Origin: Limnohabitans sp. 2KL-17
Lineage (GTDB): Bacteria; Pseudomonadota; Gammaproteobacteria; Burkholderiales; Burkholderiaceae_C
NCBI RefSeq assembly: GCF_003063415.1
Contig: NZ_NESK01000021.1
Coordinates: forward strand, 1 to 64,000
Length of the DNA: 64,000 bases
Direction of reading: 5' to 3'
The position numbers and the translations under genes are program-made. Positions within the stretch are counted from its first letter, which is position 1; each line of letters begins with the position of its first letter. This document shows, piece after piece, positions 8,101-16,358 of this stretch. A model generated the notes under the pieces. It saw only the letters and a list, made by a program, of their open reading frames with translations, was not told the DNA's origin and did not search any database.

Positions 8101-9297
8101 ATGCCCAAAATTCAAGCTTCCATTGCACTTTCGAGCTTCAAGGTCATCGACCTGTCACGGGTGAGGGCCGGCCCCAATTGCGTGCGGATCTTGACCGATT
8201 TTGGTGCAGACGTGGTCCGCGTCGAGCCCCCTGAAGGGGTCGACCCCAACGAGGCGATGTTTGCAGCCAACCGCAAGGGGGGCGATTTTCAGAACATCAA
8301 CCGCAACAAACGCTCCATGACGCTGAACCTCAAAAAAGAGGGGGCGATGGGCATCCTCAAACGCATGGTCGCCGAAGCCGATGTGGTGGTGGAAAACTGG
8401 CGGCCCGATGTCAAAGACCGCCTGGGCCTGGATTACGAGTCCCTCAAGGCCATCAACCCGCGCATCATTCTGGCCAGCATTTCGGGCTTTGGCCAGGATG
8501 GCCCCTATGCCTGGCGCCCCGGTTTTGACCAGATCATCCAAGGCATGGGTGGCCTCATGACCGTGACCGGCGAGCCGGAACACGGGCCCATTCGGGCGGG
8601 CCTGGCGGTGGCGGACCTGAGTGCCGGCCTGTACTGCGCCATCGGCATTCTGGTGGCCTTGATTGAACGCCAGACCTCGGGGCAAGGCCAATGGGTGCAA
8701 AGCTCTTTGCTGCATTCACAAATTGCCATGATGGATTTCCAGATGGCACGCTATCTGAACGACCAGGATGTGCCCGTTCAGGTGGGCAACAACCACCCGA
8801 CCAGCTCACCCATGGGTTTGTTTCAAGCCAGCGATGGCTGTTTCAACCTGGGCGCATCGGGCGAGGGTAACTGGAAGCGTTTTTGCGAAGTGCTGGAAAA
8901 GCCGGCGTGGTTTCAAGACCCCGAATTCATCAACGAACCCCTGCGCGTCAAGAACAGGGAGCGTTTGAACCAACTGATCACCCATGAATTTAAGAAAAAA
9001 ACCGTTCACCAGTGGGTCTCCTTGCTCAACCAGGCGGGCGTGCCTGCAGGCCCGGTTTACACCGTGCCCGAGGTGTTTGAAGACCCGCAAGTCAAGCACC
9101 TGAATGTGACCGCCACGCTGCCCACCCAGTTTGGCAAGGACATGCACTTCATCACCCAACCCGTGGTGCTCAGCCGCACCCCCTCCAAGGTGGTTGCCCC
9201 CGCGCCGGGCTGGGGTGAGCACACCGACGAGGTGCTGGTTGACCTTGGGTTTTCGGCCAGCGCCATCAGTGACTTTCATGCTAGAGGCGTTGTATGA
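8101..9297 (+). CDS. family III CoA-transferase (CaiB/BaiF type)
   Basis: 398 residues. DLSRVRAGPNCVRILTDFGADVVRVEPP is the N-terminal family signature (given here only as the run from DLSRV to VEPP). RPGFDQIIQGMGGLM contains the aspartate that forms the acyl-CoA anhydride. These enzymes move CoA from one thioester to a free carboxylic acid, so it probably activates the pathway acid. ATG 8101 is used rather than 8071 because the first family-like residues follow it; the ribosome site is weak. First gene of the operon controlled from the 7985-8100 region; its stop overlaps the next start by four bases. Confidence 0.9.
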   Translation: MPKIQASIALSSFKVIDLSRVRAGPNCVRILTDFGADVVRVEPPEGVDPNEAMFAANRKGGDFQNINRNKRSMTLNLKKEGAMGILKRMVAEADVVVENWRPDVKDRLGLDYESLKAINPRIILASISGFGQDGPYAWRPGFDQIIQGMGGLMTVTGEPEHGPIRAGLAVADLSAGLYCAIGILVALIERQTSGQGQWVQSSLLHSQIAMMDFQMARYLNDQDVPVQVGNNHPTSSPMGLFQASDGCFNLGASGEGNWKRFCEVLEKPAWFQDPEFINEPLRVKNRERLNQLITHEFKKKTVHQWVSLLNQAGVPAGPVYTVPEVFEDPQVKHLNVTATLPTQFGKDMHFITQPVVLSRTPSKVVAPAPGWGEHTDEVLVDLGFSASAISDFHARGVV

Positions 9298-10070
9298 CGG
9301 CAGGTCGAATCGATCTGGTTGTCGAAGGCCACGTGGCACAGATCACCATCGACGACGCCGCACGGCACAACGCAATGAGCCTGGCCATGTGGACAGACTT
9401 GCTGCAGGCATTTGAAGCGGTTGACCAGCGCCCTGAAGTGCGTGTTTGCGTGCTGCGTGGCGCAGGCGAGAAATCGTTTGTCTCGGGCGCCAACATCAGC
9501 GAGTTCGAAACGCAGCGCAACTCAGCAGACTCGGTTGCCCACTACAACCACATGGTCAAGCGTGCACAGCAAGCGATTTTTCGATGCCGTGTGCCGGTGA
9601 TAGCGGCCATCAGCGGGATTTGTTACGGCGGCGGGCTGGGCCTGGCCTTGAGCTGCGACATGCGCTATGCAGCACCCCATTCACGCTTTCGCATGCCCGC
9701 TGCTCGCATGGGCCTGGGTTACGACTGCGAGAACATGAAAAGCATATTGAACAACCTCGGCCCCCAGGCCACCGCAGAGGCCTTTTACACCGCCAAGGTC
9801 TATGACGCACCAAGTGCACAGGCAATGGGCATGGTCCTTGCAGTTGTTGACGATGTGTTGGCCCATTGCACCGCCTTGGCTCATGAGATTGCAGCCAACG
9901 CACCATTGACCATTCAGGCCGCCAAGAAAACACTGGTGGCACTGGCAGAAGATGAAAAAGACATGACGTCAGTGAAAACCGCCATCGACGCCTGTTTCAA
10001 AAGCAACGATTATGCGGAAGGCCGGCTGGCTTTCGCACAGAAGCGACCCCCTCATTTCACCGGCCATTAA
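9294..10070 (+). CDS. enoyl-CoA hydratase/isomerase family protein (catalytic glutamates absent)
   Basis: 258 residues of crotonase fold: RGAGEKSFVSGANISEFE forms the first oxyanion hole strand and ICYGGGLGLALSCDMRYAA the second. The usual hydratase glutamates are not seen. GGGLGLALSCD has Gly where hydratases have Glu, and MPAARMGLG replaces the PEV-type segment. It may be an isomerase, hydrolase or decarboxylase of the superfamily. It begins inside the CoA-transferase stop (ATGA) and is followed by the transporter genes. The second crotonase of the operon, at 15558-16358, does keep both glutamates, so the two probably do different steps. Confidence 0.85.
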   Translation: MTAGRIDLVVEGHVAQITIDDAARHNAMSLAMWTDLLQAFEAVDQRPEVRVCVLRGAGEKSFVSGANISEFETQRNSADSVAHYNHMVKRAQQAIFRCRVPVIAAISGICYGGGLGLALSCDMRYAAPHSRFRMPAARMGLGYDCENMKSILNNLGPQATAEAFYTAKVYDAPSAQAMGMVLAVVDDVLAHCTALAHEIAANAPLTIQAAKKTLVALAEDEKDMTSVKTAIDACFKSNDYAEGRLAFAQKRPPHFTGH

Positions 10071-10084
10071 CCAGGAGTATTCAG

Positions 10085-11062
10085 ATGAAACTTTTGACAT
10101 CCCTCATCGGCTTTGCGCTGTCGGTCTCGACAGGCATGGCCATGGCACTGGGCCCAGCCCCTGCGCCACTCAAAGACAAAGCCACCCTCACCGTGGGCTA
10201 CGTCAAGGTGGGTCACCTTTCGCCCATGTTGCTGGTCGAAGAAGAACTCAAGAAAATGAACATCGAGGTCAAGCGTGCCGAATTCGTGCGCTACGCCGAT
10301 GCCAGAACCGCGCTGCTGTCCAACTCGGTGGACGTGTCGGCTGTGGGCGCCGGTGACCTGGCCATCGTGGCCGGGCAAGGCAGTAAAAACCTGATCGGTC
10401 TGACCGGCGTGGCCAGCTCCCCCAAATACCTGGTGGTGCGCAAAGGGGTCAAGATCGATGACTGGGCAGACATCACCGGCAAGAAAATTGCCATTGCTCC
10501 CGGCTCGGCTGTTTGGTTCCAGTGGGCCATGACCCTGGTCGAGAAAAACATTCCCTACAACTCGTTCACGCCCGTGAACGTGCAGGGCGGCGGCACTGCC
10601 TTTGTTCAGGCGATGAAACGCGGTGACATCGATGCCATGGTGTTGTGGGAGCCCTTTGAATCACAGGCTGTGGCTGAAGGCGATGCTTACTTTTCGCAAA
10701 AGCTAGAGTACAGCCAGTCCCGCGCCGTGGGCGCAGAGCTGGGGCTGCTGGCCGCTTCTGGTGAAGCCATGGCGCAAAAGAAAGAACTGGTGCGCCGCTT
10801 TTTGTGGGCTTACCTGAAGGCCGAAGAAACCTTGAGCAAGAGCAAGGACCAATTTGCCGATGCCTATTCCAAGTACACCGGCTTGCCCCTCAACGTGACC
10901 AAGGAATCGGCCAAGATCATCAAGCTGGGTGGGGTGCTGAACAAAGACCAGGTCTCGCGTCTGGCTGAAGCCGCCTTCAAGCAAGGCATCGTGCAAAAAG
11001 ATGTGACCAAGGAAGCCGCCGCACTTTACGACGACTCGATGGTCATTGAGCTGAAAAAGTAA
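10085..11062 (+). CDS. ABC transporter periplasmic substrate-binding protein (SsuA/TauA/NMT1 type)
   Basis: 325 residues with a cleavable signal peptide (MKLLTSLIGFALSVSTGMAM, hydrophobic, cut near residue 22). The mature part has the two-lobed NMT1/SsuA-like pattern: VGYVKVGHLSPMLLVEEEL, ARTALLSNSVDVSAVGAGD, GKKIAIAPGSAVWFQWAM and GDIDAMVLWEPFE. Relatives bind sulfonates, taurine, nitrate, thiamine precursors or aromatic acids. The ligand is presumably the substrate of this catabolic operon. Ribosome site CAGGAG lies just before ATG 10085. Followed by its permease and ATPase in one transcription unit. Confidence 0.9.
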   Translation: MKLLTSLIGFALSVSTGMAMALGPAPAPLKDKATLTVGYVKVGHLSPMLLVEEELKKMNIEVKRAEFVRYADARTALLSNSVDVSAVGAGDLAIVAGQGSKNLIGLTGVASSPKYLVVRKGVKIDDWADITGKKIAIAPGSAVWFQWAMTLVEKNIPYNSFTPVNVQGGGTAFVQAMKRGDIDAMVLWEPFESQAVAEGDAYFSQKLEYSQSRAVGAELGLLAASGEAMAQKKELVRRFLWAYLKAEETLSKSKDQFADAYSKYTGLPLNVTKESAKIIKLGGVLNKDQVSRLAEAAFKQGIVQKDVTKEAAALYDDSMVIELKK

Positions 11063-11077
11063 GCAGGCAGCACCCAC

Positions 11078-11884
11078 ATGGCAAACGCTTCATTCGATAC
11101 CTTTCGGCGAACGCTGATTGGCATGTTGGTGCCGGCTGTGGTGCTGGCCATCTGGCAAATTGCGGGCAGCAGACCCGACATGGCGGGCATCTTGCCCACC
11201 CCCATGAAAGTTCTGGATGGTTGGCATGACTGGATCTTTGCATCCCCGGGCATGGGCCTCAACCCCTACCTGGGCTCATGGCTGGCCAACGTTCAATACT
11301 CCTCGATGCGGGTGGCTCAGGGCTTTACTCTCGCCGCCTTGCTGGGTGTGCCGCTGGGCTTGCTGATTGGCTGGAGTCGTCTGGTTCAGCAACTGTTTGA
11401 CCCGCTGATTCAGAGCTTGCGCCCGATCCCCATCACGGCATGGCTGCCGTTTTCGATTGCGCTGTTTGGCATTCGCGACATGGGGGCCATCTTCCTGATC
11501 TTTCTGGGCGGCTTTTATGCCATCGTGATCAACACCACCCAAGGCGCTCGTGACGTCGAGCGCAACCTCGTGCGCGCTGCGCTGATGATGGGTGCCTGCC
11601 GCAGTCAGCTGCTTTACCGTGTGGTTTTGCCATCGGCCATGCCCTCCATCTTCACGGGTTTGCGCATCGGCCTGGGCATCTCCTGGACGGCTGTGATCGT
11701 TTCCGAAATGGTGGCCGTCAAATCCGGGCTGGGCTATGTGCTGTGGGACGCCTACTACGTGGGCCGCATGGACATTGTTCTGGCAGACATGGTGTCAATT
11801 GGCATCATGGGGTTTTTAAGTGACCGGCTGATTGTTTTCATTGAAAGCAAGGTTTTGGTCTGGCGCATCCTGCAAAGCCATTGA
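11078..11884 (+). CDS. ABC transporter permease (SsuC/TauC type)
   Basis: 268 residues with about six hydrophobic segments. The cytoplasmic EAA loop is visible around ERNLVRAALMMGACRSQLLY, ending in the conserved RVVLPSAMPSIFTGLRIGLG, which contacts the ATPase. It forms the inner-membrane channel for the import system of 10085-12641. The N-terminus (residues 15-33) is the first membrane helix. Eight bases separate its stop from the ATPase start, so the two subunits are co-translated. Confidence 0.9.
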   Translation: MANASFDTFRRTLIGMLVPAVVLAIWQIAGSRPDMAGILPTPMKVLDGWHDWIFASPGMGLNPYLGSWLANVQYSSMRVAQGFTLAALLGVPLGLLIGWSRLVQQLFDPLIQSLRPIPITAWLPFSIALFGIRDMGAIFLIFLGGFYAIVINTTQGARDVERNLVRAALMMGACRSQLLYRVVLPSAMPSIFTGLRIGLGISWTAVIVSEMVAVKSGLGYVLWDAYYVGRMDIVLADMVSIGIMGFLSDRLIVFIESKVLVWRILQSH

Positions 11885-11891
11885 AAAATAT

Positions 11892-12641
11892 ATGTCCCAT
11901 ATTTCCATCGGAAACCTTTACAAGACCTACCCGGGGGCAACGCCCGTCAAGGCTCTGGAAGACATCGACCTGCAAGTTGAACCGGGTGAATTGGTGGCTT
12001 TGCTGGGGCCGTCGGGCTGCGGCAAATCCACCTTGCTCAACCTGATCGCCGGGTTTGAACAGCCGAGCCAGGGCCAATTGCAGGTCAATGGCCAAGCCGT
12101 GGGCAAGCCGGGCCCTGATCGGGGCGTGGTCTTTCAGGAGGCTGCCCTTTTCCCGTGGTTGACTGTTTGGGAAAACGTGATTTTTGGCCCCAAGGTGCAG
12201 GGCATGGCGCGCAGCGAATACGAAGACCGCGCCCATGAAATGATCAAGATCGTGGGCTTGAGCGACTTCAAGAACCATTTGCCCGTGCAGTTGTCTGGCG
12301 GCATGCGCCAGCGGGTGGGCATTGCGCGCATCCTGACATTGGGCTCTCGCGTGTTGCTGATGGACGAGCCCTTTGGTGCGCTCGATGCTCAAACCCGCTT
12401 GACCATGCAAGAACTGCTGCTCACGGTGTGGCAACAACTCAAACCCACCATCATCTTTGTCACGCACGACATCGATGAAGCCATCTTTCTGGCCAGCACG
12501 ATTTACGTGATGTCTGCCCGTCCTGGCCGCATCCAGACCAAGATCACTGTCCCCTTGAGCCGACCACGCACCGTGGCCGACACGGCCAGCGAAACCTTCG
12601 CGTCACTCAAGCTTGACATCCTCAACCTCATCCGACACTGA
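11892..12641 (+). CDS. ABC transporter ATP-binding protein (SsuB/TauB type)
   Basis: 249 residues. Walker A is GPSGCGKST, the Q-loop lies in VFQEAALFPWLTVWENV, the signature is LSGGMRQRVGIARIL, Walker B is VLLMDEPFGALD and the H-loop is FVTHDIDEA. All catalytic motifs are intact. ATG 11892 is preferred over the in-frame ATG at 11832, which lies inside the permease gene. The cytoplasmic ATPase powers the importer with 10085-11062 and 11078-11884. Confidence 0.92.
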   Translation: MSHISIGNLYKTYPGATPVKALEDIDLQVEPGELVALLGPSGCGKSTLLNLIAGFEQPSQGQLQVNGQAVGKPGPDRGVVFQEAALFPWLTVWENVIFGPKVQGMARSEYEDRAHEMIKIVGLSDFKNHLPVQLSGGMRQRVGIARILTLGSRVLLMDEPFGALDAQTRLTMQELLLTVWQQLKPTIIFVTHDIDEAIFLASTIYVMSARPGRIQTKITVPLSRPRTVADTASETFASLKLDILNLIRH

Positions 12642-12642
12642 C

Positions 12643-13530
12643 ATGGCCAACCCGCGCATTCCCTACCGCTTTTCCAACGATGGGCCGGCCCTCAAGGCCT
12701 CGCCTCAGGGCGCCATCATGGTGCACCTGGTGGTGAACGTGGAACACTGGCAATTTGAGTCGAGCATGCCGCGCACCATCATCACGCCACCCCATGGCAA
12801 AGAGACGGTGCCCGATGTGCCCAACTTCAGCTGGGCCGACTACGGCATGCGGGCAGGCCTGCCGCGCATCATGCGGGCCATTCAAGACCGCGGCCTGCCG
12901 GCCTCGACCAGTTTCAATGCCGGGGTGATCACTGCTTACCCCCAAGCGGCGCAGGCCATGCACGATGCGGGCTGGGAATTCATAGGCCATGGCGTGCACC
13001 AGAAAAGTCTGAACCACAACCAAGGAGAGTCTGAAGAATCACTGATTGCCAGCAGCCTGGACATGATTGCCAGCCTCACGGGCCAACGCCCGAAAGGCTG
13101 GCTAAGCCCAGGACTTCGCGAGACCCTTAACACGCCCGAGCTTCTTAAAAAGCAAGGCGTGGAATATGTCTTTGACTGGGTGGTGGACGATGTGCCGAGC
13201 TGGATGCAAACCCGCAATGGCCCCTTGCTGGCTTTGCCCTACAACCTGGAAATCAACGACTCGATCATCTACGCCATCGAAAAGCACACCAGCGATGAAA
13301 TGTACGAACGTCTGGCCCGCACTTTGGCCTTGTTCGAGCGCGAAGCGGTCACGCACCCACGGGTTTTGGCCATCGGCCTTCACCCCCACCTGATGGGCGT
13401 GCCCCACCGGTTTGCCAGCTTCGAGCGCATGCTCGATTTGCTGATGAAGTCACCACAGGTGTGCTTCATGAACGGATCCCAGATTGCCGACTGGTACACC
13501 GCCCAGGTGCCCGCACCTGCAGCCCCTTGA
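12643..13530 (+). CDS. polysaccharide-deacetylase-fold (NodB/PuuE-like) hydrolase
   Basis: 295 residues, NodB homology fold. The segment IMVHLVVNVEHW supplies the first metal/acid residues. TSFNAGVITAYPQAAQAMHD and EFIGHGVHQKSLNHN give the metal-binding histidines, and LSPGLRETLNTPELLK the product-side loop. The NVEHW start and GHGVH pattern resemble PuuE-type allantoinases and related cyclic-amide or N-formyl hydrolases more than wall deacetylases. No signal peptide is present, so it acts in the cytoplasm. Because a transporter precedes it and an amidase converges downstream, hydrolysis of an amide or imide in the imported substrate is a reasonable guess. It starts one base after the ATPase stop. 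Confidence 0.82.
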   Translation: MANPRIPYRFSNDGPALKASPQGAIMVHLVVNVEHWQFESSMPRTIITPPHGKETVPDVPNFSWADYGMRAGLPRIMRAIQDRGLPASTSFNAGVITAYPQAAQAMHDAGWEFIGHGVHQKSLNHNQGESEESLIASSLDMIASLTGQRPKGWLSPGLRETLNTPELLKKQGVEYVFDWVVDDVPSWMQTRNGPLLALPYNLEINDSIIYAIEKHTSDEMYERLARTLALFEREAVTHPRVLAIGLHPHLMGVPHRFASFERMLDLLMKSPQVCFMNGSQIADWYTAQVPAPAAP

Positions 13531-13564
13531 AACACCACGCCTCACCCTACTTCTCGCAACGCAC

Positions 13565-13583
13565 GCAAGCCCCTGCGGCTTGC
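13565..13583 (+). other. intergenic hairpin GCAAGCC-CCTGC-GGCTTGC
   Basis: A 7-bp stem with a 5-base loop lies between the deacetylase-fold gene and the SDR gene. It has no U-run, so it is more likely an RNA processing or stability element than a strong terminator. A second hairpin (GCCTCA/TGAGGC) overlaps its end at 13582-13595. A near-identical hairpin occurs at 34196-34222. Confidence 0.5.
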
Positions 13584-13601
13584 CTCACTTGAGGCCCCAA
13601 C

Positions 13602-14378
13602 ATGAACCTCCATCTTGATCAAAAACAAGTCATCGTGACCGGTGGGTCCAAGGGCATTGGCTTGGCCATTGCGCTCAATTTTGCGCGCGAGGGCGCCCGG
13701 CCTGTGCTGGTTTCGCGTCAGCGCAGCAACCTCGACAACGCTTTGGCAGCCTTTGCCAAAGAGGGCTTGCCCGTGCCTGACATCGCCGAAATTGATTTGT
13801 CATTGCACGGCTCAGACCGTGCCCTGTTCGATCTGTTTCCGGCCGCGGACATTCTGGTCAACAACGCAGGCGCCATTCCAGGCGGGAGCATCCACGACCT
13901 TGCCGAAGATGCTTGGCGCGCTTCTTGGGAACTCAAGCTGTTCAGCTACATCAACCTGACCCGTTTGTACTTGGGGGCCATGGAGGCTCGCGGCCACGGT
14001 GTGATTTGCAACATCATCGGCATGGCCGGAGCAGCGCCACGCTACGAATACATTTGCGGATCTGCGGCCAATGGCGCACTGATTGCTTTCACCCAGGGCA
14101 TTGGTGCTGGCAGCGTGCGCAAGGGTGTCCGGGTGTTCGGCATCAACCCCTCACCCACCCGCAGCGACCGCATTGAAGGCGTGCTCAAACAACAAGCGGC
14201 CAGCAAGCTGGGCGACGCATCCCGCTGGCTGGAAATGACCCAAAAATTACCGTTTGGCCGTTTGGCCGAACCCGATGAAATCGCCCAACTTGCCGTCTAT
14301 TGCGCCTCACCCGTTTGCAGTTACCTGAGCGGTACCGTGTTGAACGTTGACGGTGGACAACAGTACGCACCCAACTGA
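13602..14378 (+). CDS. short-chain dehydrogenase/reductase-like protein with altered active site
   Basis: 258 residues. Cofactor binding looks intact: TGGSKGIG near the N-terminus and NNAGAIPGG in the middle. The usual catalytic Ser and YxxxK are not: NIIGMAG stands where NISS is expected, and YICGSAANGAL replaces YxASKAAL, so both Ser and Lys are lost. I recall a subgroup of SDRs with a similar YIAGSAGNAAL segment, so this is probably a family trait, not a mutation. Its reaction is unknown. The gene lies between the deacetylase-fold hydrolase and acyl-CoA dehydrogenase, 71 bases after the former, with a hairpin in the gap. Confidence 0.8.
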   Translation: MNLHLDQKQVIVTGGSKGIGLAIALNFAREGARPVLVSRQRSNLDNALAAFAKEGLPVPDIAEIDLSLHGSDRALFDLFPAADILVNNAGAIPGGSIHDLAEDAWRASWELKLFSYINLTRLYLGAMEARGHGVICNIIGMAGAAPRYEYICGSAANGALIAFTQGIGAGSVRKGVRVFGINPSPTRSDRIEGVLKQQAASKLGDASRWLEMTQKLPFGRLAEPDEIAQLAVYCASPVCSYLSGTVLNVDGGQQYAPN

Positions 14379-14385
14379 GAAAACC

Positions 14386-15543
14386 ATGCACCCCGATAAC
14401 AATTTTGAGTCCCTGCGCGATGGCGTGCGCAGCGTCGTTTTCCAATTTGATTCCCGCTATTGGCAAGACATCGACGAGGCCCGTGCCTTCCCGGAAAAGT
14501 TCGTGCAGGCCCTGACCTCTGCGGGCTGGCTGTCGGCCTTGATTCCCGAGGAATACGGCGGCTCCAACCTCAGCCTGGTCGAAGCCAGCGTGATCATGGA
14601 AGAGATCAACCGGGCCGGCGGCAACTCGGGGGCGTGCCATGGTCAGATGTACGTGATGGGTTGTGTGGTTCGCCACGGCTCTGAGGCTCAAAAGCAAGCT
14701 CTGCTGCCCAAGGTGGCCAGCGGCGAGCTGCGCATGCAGTCGATGGCTGTGACCGAGCCCTCCACCGGCTCGGACACCACCCAACTCAAGACCTTTGCCG
14801 AGCTCAAGGGCGACCGCTACATCGTCAATGGCCAAAAGGTCTGGACCTCCCGCCTGCAACACTCCGACTTCATGCTGCTGCTGGCCCGCACCACCCCGTT
14901 GGCAGAGGTCAAGAAAAAGTCGGAAGGCTTGTCGGTGTTTCTGGTGGACTTGCGCGAAGCCGTGGGCAAATCGATCACCGTGCGGCCCATTCGCAACATG
15001 GTGAACCACGAGACCAACGAGATCTTCATTGACAACCTGGAAATTCCGGTTGAAAACCGCATTGGCGAAGAAGGCAAAGGGCTTAAATACATCCTGGATG
15101 GCTTGAACGCCGAGCGTATCCTGATCGCCGCGGAGTGCATTGGCGATGGTTACTGGTTTGTCGACAAGGCCAGGGACTATGCCAACCAACGCGTGGTGTT
15201 TGACCGCCCGATCGCCAAAAATCAAGGCATCCAGTTTCCAATTGCGCGGGCCTTTGTCAACGTCGAGGCTGCCAGTCTGATGCGTTACGAAGCGGCGCGC
15301 TTGTTTGATGCACAACAGGCTTGTGGGGCCCAGGCCAACATGTCCAAGTTGCTCGCTGCCGATGCCTCCTGGGAGGCGGCCAACGTTTGTCTGCAGACCC
15401 ATGGCGGCTTTGGCTTTGCGGCCGAATACGACATCGAACGCAAGTTCCGCGAGACCCGCCTCTACCAAGTGGCGCCCATATCGACCAACCTCATCCTGTC
15501 TTATGTGGGTGAGCATGTGTTGGGCATGCCCAAGTCTTATTGA
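14386..15543 (+). CDS. acyl-CoA dehydrogenase family protein
   Basis: 385 residues, full length for the family. The N-terminal helical domain carries IPEEYGGSN, the FAD site is MAVTEPSTGSDTTQLKT, and the C-terminal domain has QTHGGFGFAAEYDIERKFRE. The usual YEGTxEI segment near the end is replaced by QVAPISTNLIL, a pattern found in one branch of the family. The catalytic base is therefore not identified here. It would introduce an alpha-beta double bond into the CoA thioester made by the transferase at 8101-9297, feeding the crotonase at 15558. ATG 14386 is chosen because the upstream in-frame start lies inside the SDR gene. Confidence 0.9.
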   Translation: MHPDNNFESLRDGVRSVVFQFDSRYWQDIDEARAFPEKFVQALTSAGWLSALIPEEYGGSNLSLVEASVIMEEINRAGGNSGACHGQMYVMGCVVRHGSEAQKQALLPKVASGELRMQSMAVTEPSTGSDTTQLKTFAELKGDRYIVNGQKVWTSRLQHSDFMLLLARTTPLAEVKKKSEGLSVFLVDLREAVGKSITVRPIRNMVNHETNEIFIDNLEIPVENRIGEEGKGLKYILDGLNAERILIAAECIGDGYWFVDKARDYANQRVVFDRPIAKNQGIQFPIARAFVNVEAASLMRYEAARLFDAQQACGAQANMSKLLAADASWEAANVCLQTHGGFGFAAEYDIERKFRETRLYQVAPISTNLILSYVGEHVLGMPKSY

Positions 15544-15557
15544 GCAGGTTCAAACAC

Positions 15558-16358
15558 ATGGCACTTCCTGAAACCTGGGACACCTTGCAACTGCAAACGC
15601 ATGCCGATGGCGTGCTGCAAGTTACCCTGAACCGATCCGATGTCGGCAATGCCATCAACACCCGCATGGGGCAGGAATTGCTCGACCTTTGGTTGAGCCT
15701 GACCGACGACCCGCAGGGTCTGCGCTGTGTGATGCTGACGGGCGCCGGCCCCAAGATTTTTTGCGCAGGCGGTGACCTGAAAGAGCGCAATGGCATGACA
15801 CGGGCGCAATGGACGCATCAACATGAAATCTTTGAACGCCAATACTGGGCGCTGGTGGATTTGCCGCTGCCCGTGATCGCAGTCGTCAATGGCCATGCCT
15901 ATGGCGGCGGACTGGAGCTGGTCTTGTGCTGCGACTTCATTTACGCCAGCACCCGTGCTCGCTTTGCACTGCCTGAAGTGACGCTGGGCATCATGCCCGG
16001 CATGGGAGGCACGCAAAACCTGCCCCGTGCGCTGGGCGAGCGCCGCGCCAAAGAACTCATCATGACGGGGCAATCCTTCACGGCAGAGCAAGCCCTGACG
16101 TGGGGTCTGGTCAATCAGGTCATAGAGCCCGAGCAGTTGCACAACGAGGCGCTGCGCACCGCACAAACACTGGCCCGCAATGCGCCCCTGTCGGTTCGGC
16201 AGATCAAGAAATCCATCCGTTACGGCGGTCAGATGGAGTTGCGCACGGCCTACCGGTTTGAGGTCGAGGCCTACAACCAGTTGGTGGACACCGAGGATCG
16301 GCGTGAAGGCGTACTGGCTTTCAATGAAAAGCGGGCGCCCCAATTCAAGGGCCGCTGA
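15558..16358 (+). CDS. enoyl-CoA hydratase
   Basis: 266 residues. FCAGGDLKER and HAYGGGLELVLCCD form the oxyanion hole. The two glutamates used by true hydratases are present, in GGGLELVL and in LPEVTLGIMPGMGGTQNL. It should hydrate the enoyl-CoA produced by the preceding dehydrogenase. ATG 15558 has an AGCAGG-like ribosome site upstream. Its TGA stop shares bases with the ATG of the MmgE/PrpD gene (TGATG), indicating translational coupling. Confidence 0.9.
   Translation: MALPETWDTLQLQTHADGVLQVTLNRSDVGNAINTRMGQELLDLWLSLTDDPQGLRCVMLTGAGPKIFCAGGDLKERNGMTRAQWTHQHEIFERQYWALVDLPLPVIAVVNGHAYGGGLELVLCCDFIYASTRARFALPEVTLGIMPGMGGTQNLPRALGERRAKELIMTGQSFTAEQALTWGLVNQVIEPEQLHNEALRTAQTLARNAPLSVRQIKKSIRYGGQMELRTAYRFEVEAYNQLVDTEDRREGVLAFNEKRAPQFKGR

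Noticed and set aside
14185..15516. Long minus-strand open frame opposite the acyl-CoA dehydrogenase
   Set aside because: Shadow of the real gene; no motifs.
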